This document shows positions 36,149 to 44,571 of a DNA stretch of 64,000 nucleotides, one piece after another. The DNA lies in contig JAJTEH010000001.1 of the NCBI GenBank assembly GCA_021298355.1, forward strand, positions 124,001 through 188,000, written 5' to 3'. The translations under genes were made by a program, and so were the position numbers. Numbering within the stretch: position 1 is the first letter of the stretch; every line of letters starts with the position of its first letter. The DNA comes from Flammeovirgaceae bacterium. Its GTDB lineage: Bacteria; Bacteroidota; Bacteroidia; Cytophagales; Cyclobacteriaceae. The notes under the pieces were generated by a model. That model was not told where the DNA came from. It saw only the letters and a list, made by a program, of their open reading frames with translations, and searched no databases.

Positions 36149-36172
36149 AAGCTGTTACAATTGTATCAGCTT
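36149..36172. promoter_or_regulatory. Operator-like 24-bp dyad with ACAATTGT core
   Basis: The 24 bases are an almost perfect palindrome (11 of 12 pairs), with arms AAGCTG / CAGCTT and the centre ACAATTGT at 36157-36164. The centre lies 61 bases before the adenosyltransferase ATG. The same core forms the middle of the 16-bp palindrome at 36777. Confidence 0.5.
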
Positions 36173-36221
36173 TAATTATTTTAATTTAGTTAATCTTTTT
36201 ATTACCATCAAAAATTCAAGT

Positions 36222-36770
36222 ATGAAAATCTACACCAAAACCGGAGATAAAGGAACCACCGCTTTATTCGGAGGAAAAAGAGTAGCCAAAAATGATTTGC
36301 GTGTAGAAGCATACGGAACAATAGATGAATTAAATTCTTGGTTGGGCCTTTTGCGCGACCAGCCTGTTAATACACTCCGAAAAGAACTATTGATTCAAAT
36401 CCAAAATGATTTATTTGTTATTGGGTCCATATTAGCAACAGAACCAGGCAACGATAAAGTAAAAGTACCTTCCCTAAAGGCAGAACATATTCAGGATTTA
36501 GAAAAAGCCATGGATGAAATGGATCTTGTTTTACCCCCTATGCGTTTTTTCGTTTTACCGGGTGGGCATCCTACAGTTTCCTATTGCCATATCGCACGTA
36601 CAGTGTGCAGAAGAGCAGAACGAAACATACTCAGCCTGCATCAGGCAGAACCCGTTTCTGAATGGGTATTGCAATATGTAAACCGATTATCCGATTACCT
36701 TTTCATGCTCTCCAGAAAACTTACAGCTGAGCTAAACGCGCAGGAAATACCGTGGATACCTGTTAAGTAA
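36222..36770 (+). CDS. Cob(I)yrinic acid a,c-diamide adenosyltransferase, PduO type
   Basis: Adds the adenosyl group from ATP to cob(I)alamin, making coenzyme B12. At 182 residues it is a standard PduO/MMAB-type enzyme: MKIYTKTGDKGTTALFGGKR is the ATP-binding N-terminus, VEAYGTIDELNSWLGLLR follows, and HIARTVCRRAERNI with VLQYVNRLSDYLFMLSR are the conserved helices. It is followed by ilvE 68 bases later with a palindrome between them. No B12 riboswitch consensus was seen upstream. Confidence 0.94.
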   Translation: MKIYTKTGDKGTTALFGGKRVAKNDLRVEAYGTIDELNSWLGLLRDQPVNTLRKELLIQIQNDLFVIGSILATEPGNDKVKVPSLKAEHIQDLEKAMDEMDLVLPPMRFFVLPGGHPTVSYCHIARTVCRRAERNILSLHQAEPVSEWVLQYVNRLSDYLFMLSRKLTAELNAQEIPWIPVK

Positions 36771-36776
36771 ATGATT

Positions 36777-36792
36777 CCTAACAATTGTTAGG
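36777..36792. promoter_or_regulatory. Perfect 16-bp palindrome upstream of ilvE
   Basis: CCTAACAATTGTTAGG is a perfect palindrome without a loop, so it looks like a dimer-binding operator rather than a terminator. It lies 46 bases before the ilvE ATG and near where a -33 element would sit for the candidate -7 box TAACTTTC at 36812-36819. Confidence 0.55.
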
Positions 36793-36838
36793 GCAATTCG
36801 GTTTTATCTTTTAACTTTCGGCCATCAGCATTAAAACT

Positions 36839-37903
36839 ATGGTTATTACAGATAAAATCTCCATTCAGAAAACAGGCGCTAGCCGCCTCAATCAAGTCGA
36901 TTTTAGCAACATTCCATTTGGTAAAATCTATACCGACCACATGTTTTTAGCTGATTATAAAAACGGAGCGTGGTCAAATCAGCGTATTATACCGTATGGC
37001 TATATGCCAATTAGCCCGGCCACACCCGCTTTGCATTATGGCCAATCTATTTTCGAAGGCATGAAGGCCATCCGAAACGATAAGGATGAGGTTTTGATTT
37101 TCAGACCCTACGACAATTGGCAGCGCCTTAATAAATCCGGATACAGAATGTGCATGCCCCATCTACCGGAAGAAATTTTTGTAGAAGGTTTGCGCACATT
37201 ATTAGATTTAGATAAAAACTGGATACCTAAAACCGAGGGCAGCTCCTTATACATAAGGCCATTTATGTATTCAGCAGATGAGTACATTGGTATACGACCA
37301 TCCGAGAATTTCACTTTCCAAATAATACTTTGCCCTGTAGGTGCGTATTACTCTACACCTGTAAAAGTTAAAGTAGAAACACACTACACGCGCGCGGTGG
37401 CAGGTGGTACGGGCTATGCAAAGGCCGGTGGTAATTACGGTGGCGCCATATATCCTGCAAAGCTTGCCCAAGATAGAGGCTATCATCAGCTCATCTGGAC
37501 AGACGGCATCGAACACAAATACATTGAAGAATCCGGCACGATGAACGTAATGTTCGTTATCAACAACAAGCTGGTTACTCCGGCATTAAGCGATTCTATT
37601 TTAGCAGGCATAACACGCGATAGTGTTTTAAAATTGGCCAAACATTTAGGAATACAAACCGAAGAAAGAAAAATCTCTGTACAAGAACTTCGCGAAGGTT
37701 TAGAGAATGGATCAGTGACCGAAGCATTCGGTGCCGGAACAGCAGCAACCATTGCACACATAGAATTAGTTGGCTTTGATGATAAAGACATTTATTTACC
37801 ACCTATTGAAAATAGAAAAATATCTAATCTGATTTATAAAGAATTAGACGCTATAAAACGGGGCAACGCTCCTGATCCTTTTATGTGGTTAGCGAAATGG
37901 TAA
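36839..37903 (+). CDS. ilvE: Branched-chain amino acid aminotransferase
   Basis: Moves the amino group between glutamate and the keto acids of leucine, isoleucine and valine, using PLP. The 354-residue length matches the mammalian-like BCAT class. Seen: TPALHYGQSIFEGMKAIR, GSSLYIRPFMYSADEYIGIR, the TGYAKAGGNYGGAIYPAKLA region around the PLP lysine, EESGTMNVMFVI and the phosphate-binding SVTEAFGAGTAATIAHIE. It ends before a terminator that is itself the start of the 744-bp duplicated unit. Confidence 0.95.
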   Translation: MVITDKISIQKTGASRLNQVDFSNIPFGKIYTDHMFLADYKNGAWSNQRIIPYGYMPISPATPALHYGQSIFEGMKAIRNDKDEVLIFRPYDNWQRLNKSGYRMCMPHLPEEIFVEGLRTLLDLDKNWIPKTEGSSLYIRPFMYSADEYIGIRPSENFTFQIILCPVGAYYSTPVKVKVETHYTRAVAGGTGYAKAGGNYGGAIYPAKLAQDRGYHQLIWTDGIEHKYIEESGTMNVMFVINNKLVTPALSDSILAGITRDSVLKLAKHLGIQTEERKISVQELREGLENGSVTEAFGAGTAATIAHIELVGFDDKDIYLPPIENRKISNLIYKELDAIKRGNAPDPFMWLAKW

Positions 37904-37946
37904 CAAAGTAAAGAAAACGCTTTTTATTTTTAATACAACACTTTTT

Positions 37947-37974
37947 AGTCGTAGCCCAGTGCTACGACTTTTTT
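37947..37974 (+). terminator. Intrinsic terminator after ilvE (first repeat copy)
   Basis: Perfect 9-bp stem AGTCGTAGC / GCTACGACT (37947-37955 and 37961-37969), loop CCAGT, then a T-run. A copy with one loop change lies at 39405-39432. Confidence 0.85.
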
Positions 37975-38083
37975 ATTTTAACCAAACACGTTCATGAGAT
38001 AAATAAAATTTGAAAAAAATTGGGATGAACTAAATGTTATGATAATCGAATTTCTTTCTACATATCAGAAAAAACCATCGCTC

Positions 38084-38091
38084 TACTTTTG
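38084..38091 (+). promoter_or_regulatory. -7 box of the first tandem lipoprotein gene
   Basis: TACTTTTG fits TAnnTTTG exactly, 20 bases before the ATG. No clear -33 TTTG at the usual spacing. The same box is in the second repeat copy at 39542. Confidence 0.5.
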
Positions 38092-38111
38092 TACGCATAA
38101 AACCATTTGGT

Positions 38112-39371
38112 ATGAGTATCAGAGTAATTTTGTTTTTAACAATCCTCATCAGCACATTGTCCTGTAGTAATGATGATGCTGTTTGTACGCCTCCTGCCGG
38201 AACCATAAGTGCAGAAACCATCGCGCAGCAAAAACTTCCACCGGCTACAGTAGCCATAAAAGGAAGTGAACATGCAAATTTTATCGGTTCGTGGAGTTTG
38301 GTAAATGGAAATGGAGGAAGTTTTGCCAACGCCAAACAATCCGAAACTACATTTACAGGCACACCCGGCCAGGCCTATACGCTACGTTGGTCATTAAGCG
38401 GATGCAATCTATTTTATAAGGATATAGAAGTAACCATTGGCTGTCCAACTCTGCAAGCCAATGCCGGAGTTGATCAACAAAATACACTTACCACGTACAC
38501 ACTAAATGGCAACGTACAGGAAGGAGCCACCGGAATGTGGACAATTGTGAGCGGCACAGGCGGGCAATTTGCCAACGCAACCAACCACAACACAAATTTT
38601 ACAGGCACAGCCGGAACAACCTACACATTACGATGGACACTAACCAACGCTTGCGGCCAAACACAATTTGATGAGGTGATTGTATCGATAGTTTTACCTC
38701 AAACAAAATTCAGAATTTCAAAAGTTATTACTCCGGAATTTGATGTAGAAATCGCGTATGTGTATAAAAATGGTAAACTCGATAAAGAAGTAAGAAAGTT
38801 TTCAGGGCAAACAATTGAAACATCTTTTGAATATTCACCTACAGGACAATTAGTTAAAATTCTTCATCCGCAGGTAACAGTTATTTATACTTACCTAAAC
38901 GAAGTAGTAGAAAAAAGCGAAACGTTTTTAACAAATGGAAGTTTGCTATTTACCACTACATTTACCTATACGAATAACATGATTACATCATCCATTACCG
39001 ATTATGTAGATGCCCAACCAGATATAAAATCTACCTATACCTATGGCACATCTAGCGAATTACTTCTTGTAAAAAATGAACAGCTAAACAACCCCTCTAT
39101 TTTTACAACATTTACCCGCTCGTATTACACTGAAACCGCACTAGTTAAAAGACCCTATACTGAATTCGGTCCTAAACTTCCCGAGAACTTTTCTAATTTG
39201 TTAATTAAAAGTTATGATTATGTAGATACGTCCAATCCAAACACCAACAATTCCATTCAATACACATACGAGTTCGATCAATTAGGAAGAGTAAGTAAAT
39301 TAATTGCGAAATATCCATTAAAACCTGAAAATAATTATACTGAGATTTTGGTATACGAAATAGCTAATTAA
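38112..39371 (+). CDS. Tandem lipoprotein 1 (PKD-like head, YD-like tail)
   Basis: A 419-residue exported lipoprotein: signal LFLTILISTLSC with the lipid-anchored Cys at residue 18. Residues ~25-193 are two beta-sandwich repeats of similar sequence (GSWSLVNGNGGSFANA and GMWTIVSGTGGQFANA, each followed by TFTGTPGQAYTLRWSLSG-like text), as in PKD/Ig-like surface domains. Residues 194-419 are strand-rich with YD/RHS-like phrases (FEYSPTGQLVKI, YTYEFDQLGRVSKL). No known ligand. The head is almost identical to that of the next gene while the tail has diverged. Confidence 0.8.
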   Translation: MSIRVILFLTILISTLSCSNDDAVCTPPAGTISAETIAQQKLPPATVAIKGSEHANFIGSWSLVNGNGGSFANAKQSETTFTGTPGQAYTLRWSLSGCNLFYKDIEVTIGCPTLQANAGVDQQNTLTTYTLNGNVQEGATGMWTIVSGTGGQFANATNHNTNFTGTAGTTYTLRWTLTNACGQTQFDEVIVSIVLPQTKFRISKVITPEFDVEIAYVYKNGKLDKEVRKFSGQTIETSFEYSPTGQLVKILHPQVTVIYTYLNEVVEKSETFLTNGSLLFTTTFTYTNNMITSSITDYVDAQPDIKSTYTYGTSSELLLVKNEQLNNPSIFTTFTRSYYTETALVKRPYTEFGPKLPENFSNLLIKSYDYVDTSNPNTNNSIQYTYEFDQLGRVSKLIAKYPLKPENNYTEILVYEIAN

Positions 39372-39404
39372 AAACTTTAATCAATATCATATACTATTTC
39401 AATT

Positions 39405-39432
39405 AGTCGTAGCCCAGCGCTACGACTTTTTT
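39405..39432 (+). terminator. Intrinsic terminator between the tandem lipoproteins
   Basis: Stem AGTCGTAGC / GCTACGACT (39405-39413 and 39419-39427), loop CCAGC, then a T-run; copy 2 of the ilvE terminator, so each lipoprotein gene is insulated from the gene before it. Confidence 0.85.
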
Positions 39433-39541
39433 ATTTTAACCAAACACGTTCATGAGATAAACAAAATTTGAAAAAAAATGGGATGAACTAAATGTTATGA
39501 TAATCGAATTTCTTTCTACATATCAGAAAAAACCATCGCTC

Positions 39542-39549
39542 TACTTTTG
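39542..39549 (+). promoter_or_regulatory. -7 box of the second tandem lipoprotein gene
   Basis: TACTTTTG, 20 bases before the ATG at 39570, in the repeat copy of the leader. Confidence 0.5.
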
Positions 39550-39569
39550 TACGCATAAAACCATTTGTT

Positions 39570-40817
39570 ATGAGTATCAGAGTAATTTTGTTTTTAACAA
39601 TCCTCATCAGCACATTGTCCTGTAGTAATGATGATGCTGTTTGTACGCCTCCTGCCGGAACCATAAGTGCAGAAACCATTGCGCAACAAAATCTTCCACC
39701 GGCTACAGTAGCCATAAAAGGAAGTGAACATGCAAATTTTACCGGTTCGTGGAGTTTGGTAAAAGGAAATGGAGGAAGTTTTGCCAACGCTAAACAATCC
39801 GAAACTACATTTACTGGCACACCCGGCCAGGCCTATACGCTACGTTGGTCATTAAGCGGATGCAATCTATTTTATAAGGATATAGAAGTAACCATAGGCT
39901 GCCCAACTCTGCAAGCGAATGCCGGATTTGATCAACAAAATACACTTACCACCTACACACTAAATGGCAACGTACAGGAAGGAGCCACCGGAATGTGGAC
40001 AATCGTGAGCGGCACAGGCGGGCAATTTGCCAACGCAACCAACCACAACACAAATTTTACAGGCACAGCCGGAACAACCTATACATTGCGATGGACACTA
40101 ACCAACGCATGCGGCCAAACACAATTTGATGAGGTAATTGTTTCTATCCTGTTAAAGTATCGTATAAAAAAGATTGAAAGCGCAGACGGAACCAGCAGTA
40201 CTACATTTGAATACAAAAACGGAAAACTCAGTAAAGTAATAAACGAATACAATGGAGATAAAACAGAATTACTCTATGAATACGCATCTAATGGTCAACT
40301 TTCAAAAGTTAGCAATTGGTTATTCGAATTTATTTTTACCTATTCAGGCAATACATTAGTTAAAGATGAACAATTTTCTATATCAAGCGGTAAAGTTTTA
40401 AGCAATACACAAACGTATACATATACGAACGATAAAATTTCTTCTTATATAATTGATTATGCAAGCGTTGGTTCTAACGATTTAAAAAACCTTTACACGT
40501 ACGGTGCAAATAATGAATTAACGAAATCATCTTTAGAATTTGTAAACAACCCTGGAGTAGAAATTGTAACCCGAACCTATACGTACTATAACCAAATTAA
40601 CTTAGTAAAACACCCCGCTGAGGAAGTAGACCCAAGGTTGGTTGGTAGATACTCTAATCTTTTAATAAAAAGTATGGACATTGAAGGCTTAAATTTTGCT
40701 GACGAACAATACACCTATGAATTCGATCAATTAGGCAGAATCAATAAAAAAACCACAACCTTTTTACCTTCCGGAAGTACTTTTGTTGAGATATACACGT
40801 ACGAAATATCAAACTAA
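39570..40817 (+). CDS. Tandem lipoprotein 2 (paralogue of the preceding gene)
   Basis: A 415-residue lipoprotein with the same signal and lipobox as its neighbour and four differences in the first 193 residues (Lys to Asn, Ile to Thr, Asn to Lys, Val to Phe). Residues 194-415 are homologous but strongly diverged, keeping short anchors such as SNLLIKS and YTYEFDQLGR. It has its own copy of the promoter and leader. The likeliest history is whole-gene duplication followed by gene conversion of the first half or fast change of the second half. Function unknown; a surface-binding role is only inference. Confidence 0.8.
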   Translation: MSIRVILFLTILISTLSCSNDDAVCTPPAGTISAETIAQQNLPPATVAIKGSEHANFTGSWSLVKGNGGSFANAKQSETTFTGTPGQAYTLRWSLSGCNLFYKDIEVTIGCPTLQANAGFDQQNTLTTYTLNGNVQEGATGMWTIVSGTGGQFANATNHNTNFTGTAGTTYTLRWTLTNACGQTQFDEVIVSILLKYRIKKIESADGTSSTTFEYKNGKLSKVINEYNGDKTELLYEYASNGQLSKVSNWLFEFIFTYSGNTLVKDEQFSISSGKVLSNTQTYTYTNDKISSYIIDYASVGSNDLKNLYTYGANNELTKSSLEFVNNPGVEIVTRTYTYYNQINLVKHPAEEVDPRLVGRYSNLLIKSMDIEGLNFADEQYTYEFDQLGRINKKTTTFLPSGSTFVEIYTYEISN

Positions 40818-41001
40818 AAAGAGTTGTAAACAAGAACAATAGCATGTTACGATGAGTGTTTTTTTAGCTCAACTGTTTTTATCGATAAGTAAATTAAACT
40901 ATAGCACATACATAAAAACGGTTAGACCGAAACAGCATAAGCTTTGTAGAAAAAAAATAGTAGGTTATGGTTAGTAAAATTCGAACATTAAAGTTTACCA
41001 T

Positions 41002-41008
41002 TACTTTG
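41002..41008 (+). promoter_or_regulatory. Possible -7 box for the DoxX gene
   Basis: TACTTTG, one base shorter than TAnnTTTG, lies 65 bases before the ATG. Weak evidence. The rest of the 40818-41073 gap shows no gene or RNA that I can recognise. Confidence 0.25.
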
Positions 41009-41073
41009 CAACGGAACTTTTATGCGTAAAAACCAGTTTCTGAAAAACAGAGTATAAACCTAACCCCTTTACT

Positions 41074-41454
41074 ATGAAACAGAAAATAACAAACGTTTTA
41101 AACTGGCTAATGGCAGCTATGTTTTTAAATGCAGGTCTCAATAAAATATTTAACTACATACCACCACCGCCCGACTTGCCCGAAGCAATGGTAAAAGATT
41201 TTGCTGCCTTTATAGAAATAGAATGGCTTTTTCCACTTGTAGCTGTTACGGAAATAGTGGGAGCTTTTTTAATTATTCTAAAACAAACACGACCATTGGG
41301 CACTCTTGTTTTGTTTCCGGTTGTTATCGGAATTGCTTTAGTACATTTTATCGTTGAGCCAAGTGGCATTATAATTTCAATTATACTATTGGCACTTATA
41401 GGTTGGAATTTGTGGATGGATAAAAACAAGTTTCTGTCTTTAGTAAAAGCCTAA
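41074..41454 (+). CDS. DoxX family membrane protein
   Basis: A 126-residue inner-membrane protein with four hydrophobic segments. VLNWLMAAMFLNAGLNKIFN is the typical DoxX opening, LFPLVAVTEIVGAFLIIL the second segment and PLGTLVLFPVVIGIALVHFI the third. Relatives act as accessory subunits of quinone or thiol redox systems; the role here is unknown. It stands alone and is closed by a terminator. Confidence 0.82.
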   Translation: MKQKITNVLNWLMAAMFLNAGLNKIFNYIPPPPDLPEAMVKDFAAFIEIEWLFPLVAVTEIVGAFLIILKQTRPLGTLVLFPVVIGIALVHFIVEPSGIIISIILLALIGWNLWMDKNKFLSLVKA

Positions 41455-41473
41455 AATTGATTGAACTCAAGGT

Positions 41474-41501
41474 AGCTCGCTGTTTACAGCGAGCTTTTTT
41501 T
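41474..41501 (+). terminator. Intrinsic terminator after the DoxX gene
   Basis: Perfect 9-bp stem AGCTCGCTG / CAGCGAGCT (41474-41482 and 41487-41495), loop TTTA, followed by Ts to 41501. Confidence 0.9.
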
Positions 41502-41804
41502 GTTGAATGAAATGCGCCTAGTAATCAAAATTCTTTTCATATATTTTAATTCCTTACGCAGTAAGATTCTTAAATCCTGAAATATAAAATCGAAATTAAA
41601 AAACTCAGTGAATAACTTTTTTAATACCTGAAATTCTAACGTAAAAGTTCTTGTTTAACAAAAGGAGTAAAAAGCGTAAGTATACTTCAACCATTTACAG
41701 AAAACATATCGAAGAAGAATAACTTTTAAAAGATCGGATTGGTAGGTTAACGCTAAAGGAAATACAAAACCAAATTAAACGTGTTAAAAGTCTCTCTTTT
41801 CAAT
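41502..41804. other. Noncoding stretch before prfB
   Basis: About 300 AT-rich bases with no open frame of useful size, no tRNA-like clover and no strong hairpin that I can see. It may include a long leader for prfB or decayed sequence; nothing decides. Confidence 0.5.
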
Positions 41805-41812
41805 ATATTTGC
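41805..41812 (+). promoter_or_regulatory. -7 box for prfB
   Basis: TATATTTG matches TAnnTTTG exactly and ends 16 bases before the prfB ATG. The -33 element is not clear. Confidence 0.45.
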
Positions 41813-41828
41813 ATCATATCTACCCTAC

Positions 41829-42930
41829 ATGACAACCGAGCAACTCAAAGACCTTAAAGCCCGCGTAGTGGCGTTAAGGCGCTATCTTTGACTACGACCG
41901 TAAAAAAATTGAAGTTCAGGATTTCGACCTGATAACCCAACAATCCGATTTCTGGAATAACCCCAAACAAGCCGAACTCACGCTAAAAAATATGCGTGGC
42001 CTAAAAGTCTGGACGGATGCTTTCGAATCAGTGTCAAAAAAAATAGAAGACCTTGAGGTTCTAAATGAATTTCATGATGCTGGAGAAGTAACAGACGAAG
42101 AACTCGAAAAAGAGTACAAACAAACTGCACAAGCGATAGAAGATCTAGAATTTAAGAAAATGCTGAGTAAAGAAGAAGATCAGCTATCTGCAATTCTTGA
42201 AATTAACCCAGGAGCAGGAGGAACAGAAAGTAACGATTGGGCTGATATGCTCAACCGGATGTACATTATGTGGGGAGAAAAAAATGGTTTTCAGGTTAAA
42301 CAATTAGATTATCAGCCAGGCGAAGTAGCGGGATTGAAATCATCGACATTAGAATTAGAAGGACCGTTCGCATACGGTAAATTGAAATCAGAAATTGGAG
42401 TTCATCGTTTAGTGCGTATTTCTCCATTCGACTCCAATGGCCGCAGACATACATCATTCGCATCGGTTTTCGTTTATCCTAAAGTAGACGATTCGGTTGA
42501 GATTGAAATTAATCCTGGAGACATTGAGTTGCACACCTCACGTTCAGGTGGTGCTGGCGGACAAAATGTAAACAAGGTAGAAACCAAAGTACAATTAACC
42601 CATAAGCCAACTGGAATTGTTGTTGTATGCCAGGTAGAGCGTTCTCAACATGCTAACCGCGAAAGAGCTATGCAAATGTTGAAGTCGCGCCTTTATCAAA
42701 TGGAGATGGAAAAGCGAAATGCAGAGAGAGATAAAGTAGAGGCGGGAAAAATGAAAATAGATTTTGGTTCGCAAATAAGAAATTATGTTTTGCATCCTTA
42801 TAAATTGGTAAAAGATGCCAGAACTGGAGTAGAGCGTACCGATGCACAAAATGTTTTAGATGGAGATTTAGATGATTATATAAAAGCATTTTTATTAGAA
42901 GCTCAAGAACAAGAAAACAAGTCGGCCTAA
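41829..42930 (+). CDS. prfB: Peptide chain release factor 2 with programmed +1 frameshift
   Basis: Ends translation at UGA and UAA. The ATG at 41829 opens a 20-codon frame ([20 protein letters not shown]) that stops at TGA 41889-41891 in the context TATCTTTGACTACGAC, the classical autoregulatory slip site. After a +1 shift from CTT the frame goes on at GAC (41890) to the stop at 42930, giving 366 residues, the normal RF2 length. An AAGG a few bases before the slip codon may act as the internal Shine-Dalgarno. The SPF codon-reading motif ([15 protein letters not shown]) and GGQ motif ([15 protein letters not shown]) are intact. Without the shift, only 312 residues from an internal ATG at 41992 would be called. 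Confidence 0.96.
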
Positions 42931-42933
42931 TAC

Positions 42934-44571
42934 ATGAAAAAGGCACAACCTATATTGTTTGTTTTATGTTTCGCATTTAGAATTGTGCAAGCCCAAACTG
43001 TGCAGGAAAGTATTTTGATAGACTCCGAAACTAAGCGTGCGGTACCCTATGCCTCAATAGGAATAGTAGGCACAGCAAAAGGCACAAGTTCAAATCTGGA
43101 TGGACAATTTTCGTTACCAATTCCTGTAGGGGCAAGTATTCGTATTTCTTGTTTAGGATACAAAACAATTGATGTAGCCGAACCCATTCCGAAAGTTATC
43201 TACCTAAGCCCTGTGATTACTCAATTGCAAGAAATAATTGTTACTAACAAAAAAGTAAATGCGGCTGGTGTTGTATCCAAAGCCTTTCGATCTTTAAAAG
43301 ATAACTGCCTTCAACAATCATTTAATCAAACTTTTTTTTATCGCCACTATTGTAAAGACAACGAAATATATGGCAGGTTAATTGAAGCATCGGTTGATGT
43401 GTATAAACCCAATGGGTACAAAACAGTACGATCTAAACCAGGAGAAAATGAATCGATACGAGTAAACCAACTAAGACGCAGTTTCGATAAAACTATATTT
43501 GCTATGGGCCATGTACCTATTGCCATCAATAGTATTTTAGAAAGTGATGTAACGGCATATAGAACCAAACAACCTATAGGGAAAGTAGATTTTTTTAGTG
43601 AAGTAAATGCTACCAAGGCCGATTTTAGTTTGTACACTTTTACGTTAGCAGGTATAACCGTGCAAGATAATGAAGAGGTATATGTAATAGAATTTCAATC
43701 GGTTATCGATTCAGTCCGAACGACAACCGGTAGGTATGTTTACTTACCACAAGCCAAAGGAAAATTTTTTATTACAATAAACTCCCTTGCTTTTGTTAAA
43801 ACTGAAGTTGAAAAAGTATGGGGTACAGATACAACCGTAACCAATACGTACTATAAAAAATACGATGGATATTTTTATCCCTATCATATAACCAGAACAG
43901 GCAAAACATATATGCGCGATGGATCCACTCATTTTTTTACCATCGAATTTGTATCTACAGATATAGAAACAAAAAAACCTGAACCCTTTGAAGGCAAAGA
44001 ACCTGGTCGTTTTCAACTCTTATCTATTCCATACGATTCTTCCTATTGGAATACAATGCCATTGTTAAAAACTACTCCTCTGGAAGATAGAATTATTGCC
44101 GATCTTGGAGGAGGAAAATCATTAGCTCAACAATTCTATATATATCAGCGTGAACAAATACAGAAGATAGAAGAAGGTAAGAATGGAGATGAAGGATTTA
44201 CGTGGTTGGTAAGTGAAGATTTTAAGAAGCCAAAATTTGTTGCATTCTGGAGAAGCGAATGCCAGATTTGTATTGAAGAGATTAACTCAATTTTGCAATC
44301 AACGAAAGAAGAATTTTATCTTGTTTCAGTTTCTTTAGATCGAGATTCTGCCAATTGGAGTAAAGCCATGAAGAAACTCAATTGGAAAAATACTGAAAAC
44401 ATCAAACATATTTGGTTAGGAAATTTCTCAGTTATGCTGGATGAACTAAACGTAAAAGAATTACCCAGATATACATGGTATGATAAACGCGGCAAGCTGG
44501 TAGTGAAACAGGCAGCAAAACCAACAACAATGGCCTGGCGTAATCAGATAAACAAATTAATTAACGAGTGA
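42934..44571 (+). CDS. Exported CarboxypepD_reg-like protein with C-terminal thioredoxin-like domain
   Basis: A 545-residue protein with a signal peptide ending near FRIVQAQ. Residues ~22-105 form a carboxypeptidase regulatory-like (CarboxypepD_reg) domain: VPYASIGIVGTAKGTSSNLD and ISCLGYKTIDV. The middle ~300 residues resemble the unknown beta-rich part found in many Bacteroidota proteins of this type. The last ~130 residues look thioredoxin-like: PKFVAFWRSECQICIEEI with a CxxC pair (CQIC), then LVSVSLDRDSANW and ELPRYTWYDKRGKLV, as in TlpA/ResA proteins. A redox role in the periplasm is likely but not proven. It starts 3 bases after prfB and overlaps the MFS gene by 4. Confidence 0.78.
   Translation: MKKAQPILFVLCFAFRIVQAQTVQESILIDSETKRAVPYASIGIVGTAKGTSSNLDGQFSLPIPVGASIRISCLGYKTIDVAEPIPKVIYLSPVITQLQEIIVTNKKVNAAGVVSKAFRSLKDNCLQQSFNQTFFYRHYCKDNEIYGRLIEASVDVYKPNGYKTVRSKPGENESIRVNQLRRSFDKTIFAMGHVPIAINSILESDVTAYRTKQPIGKVDFFSEVNATKADFSLYTFTLAGITVQDNEEVYVIEFQSVIDSVRTTTGRYVYLPQAKGKFFITINSLAFVKTEVEKVWGTDTTVTNTYYKKYDGYFYPYHITRTGKTYMRDGSTHFFTIEFVSTDIETKKPEPFEGKEPGRFQLLSIPYDSSYWNTMPLLKTTPLEDRIIADLGGGKSLAQQFYIYQREQIQKIEEGKNGDEGFTWLVSEDFKKPKFVAFWRSECQICIEEINSILQSTKEEFYLVSVSLDRDSANWSKAMKKLNWKNTENIKHIWLGNFSVMLDELNVKELPRYTWYDKRGKLVVKQAAKPTTMAWRNQINKLINE

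Larger units (their letters stand above)
37947..38690 (+). repeat. 744-bp direct repeat, copy 1
   Basis: Begins exactly at the terminator stem, covers the 165-base leader and promoter, and continues through the first 193 codons of the lipoprotein gene. It aligns without a gap to 39405-40148, offset 1458 bases. By eye only a few scattered base changes separate the copies, giving four amino acid changes. Similarity stops abruptly at both ends. Confidence 0.9.
39405..40148 (+). repeat. 744-bp direct repeat, copy 2
   Basis: Gap-free partner of 37947-38690; see that entry. It ends in the codon for the last Ile of DEVIVSI, after which the two proteins differ. Confidence 0.9.

Noticed and set aside
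36009-36221. B12 riboswitch before the adenosyltransferase gene
   Set aside because: The region holds a terminator and short dyads but no B12-box-like sequence or room for the full aptamer.
38030-38362. 110-codon minus-strand frame, repeated at 39488-39820
   Set aside because: It is present twice only because the 744-bp repeat is duplicated; it is antisense to the lipoprotein heads.
41502-41804. Possible decayed transposase or small RNA before prfB
   Set aside because: No frame, terminal repeats or stable fold could be supported by eye.
41992-42930. A 312-residue open frame that could be taken as the whole of prfB
   Set aside because: The RF2 N-terminal region and the classical slip site lie upstream at 41829-41991, so this is only the downstream part.
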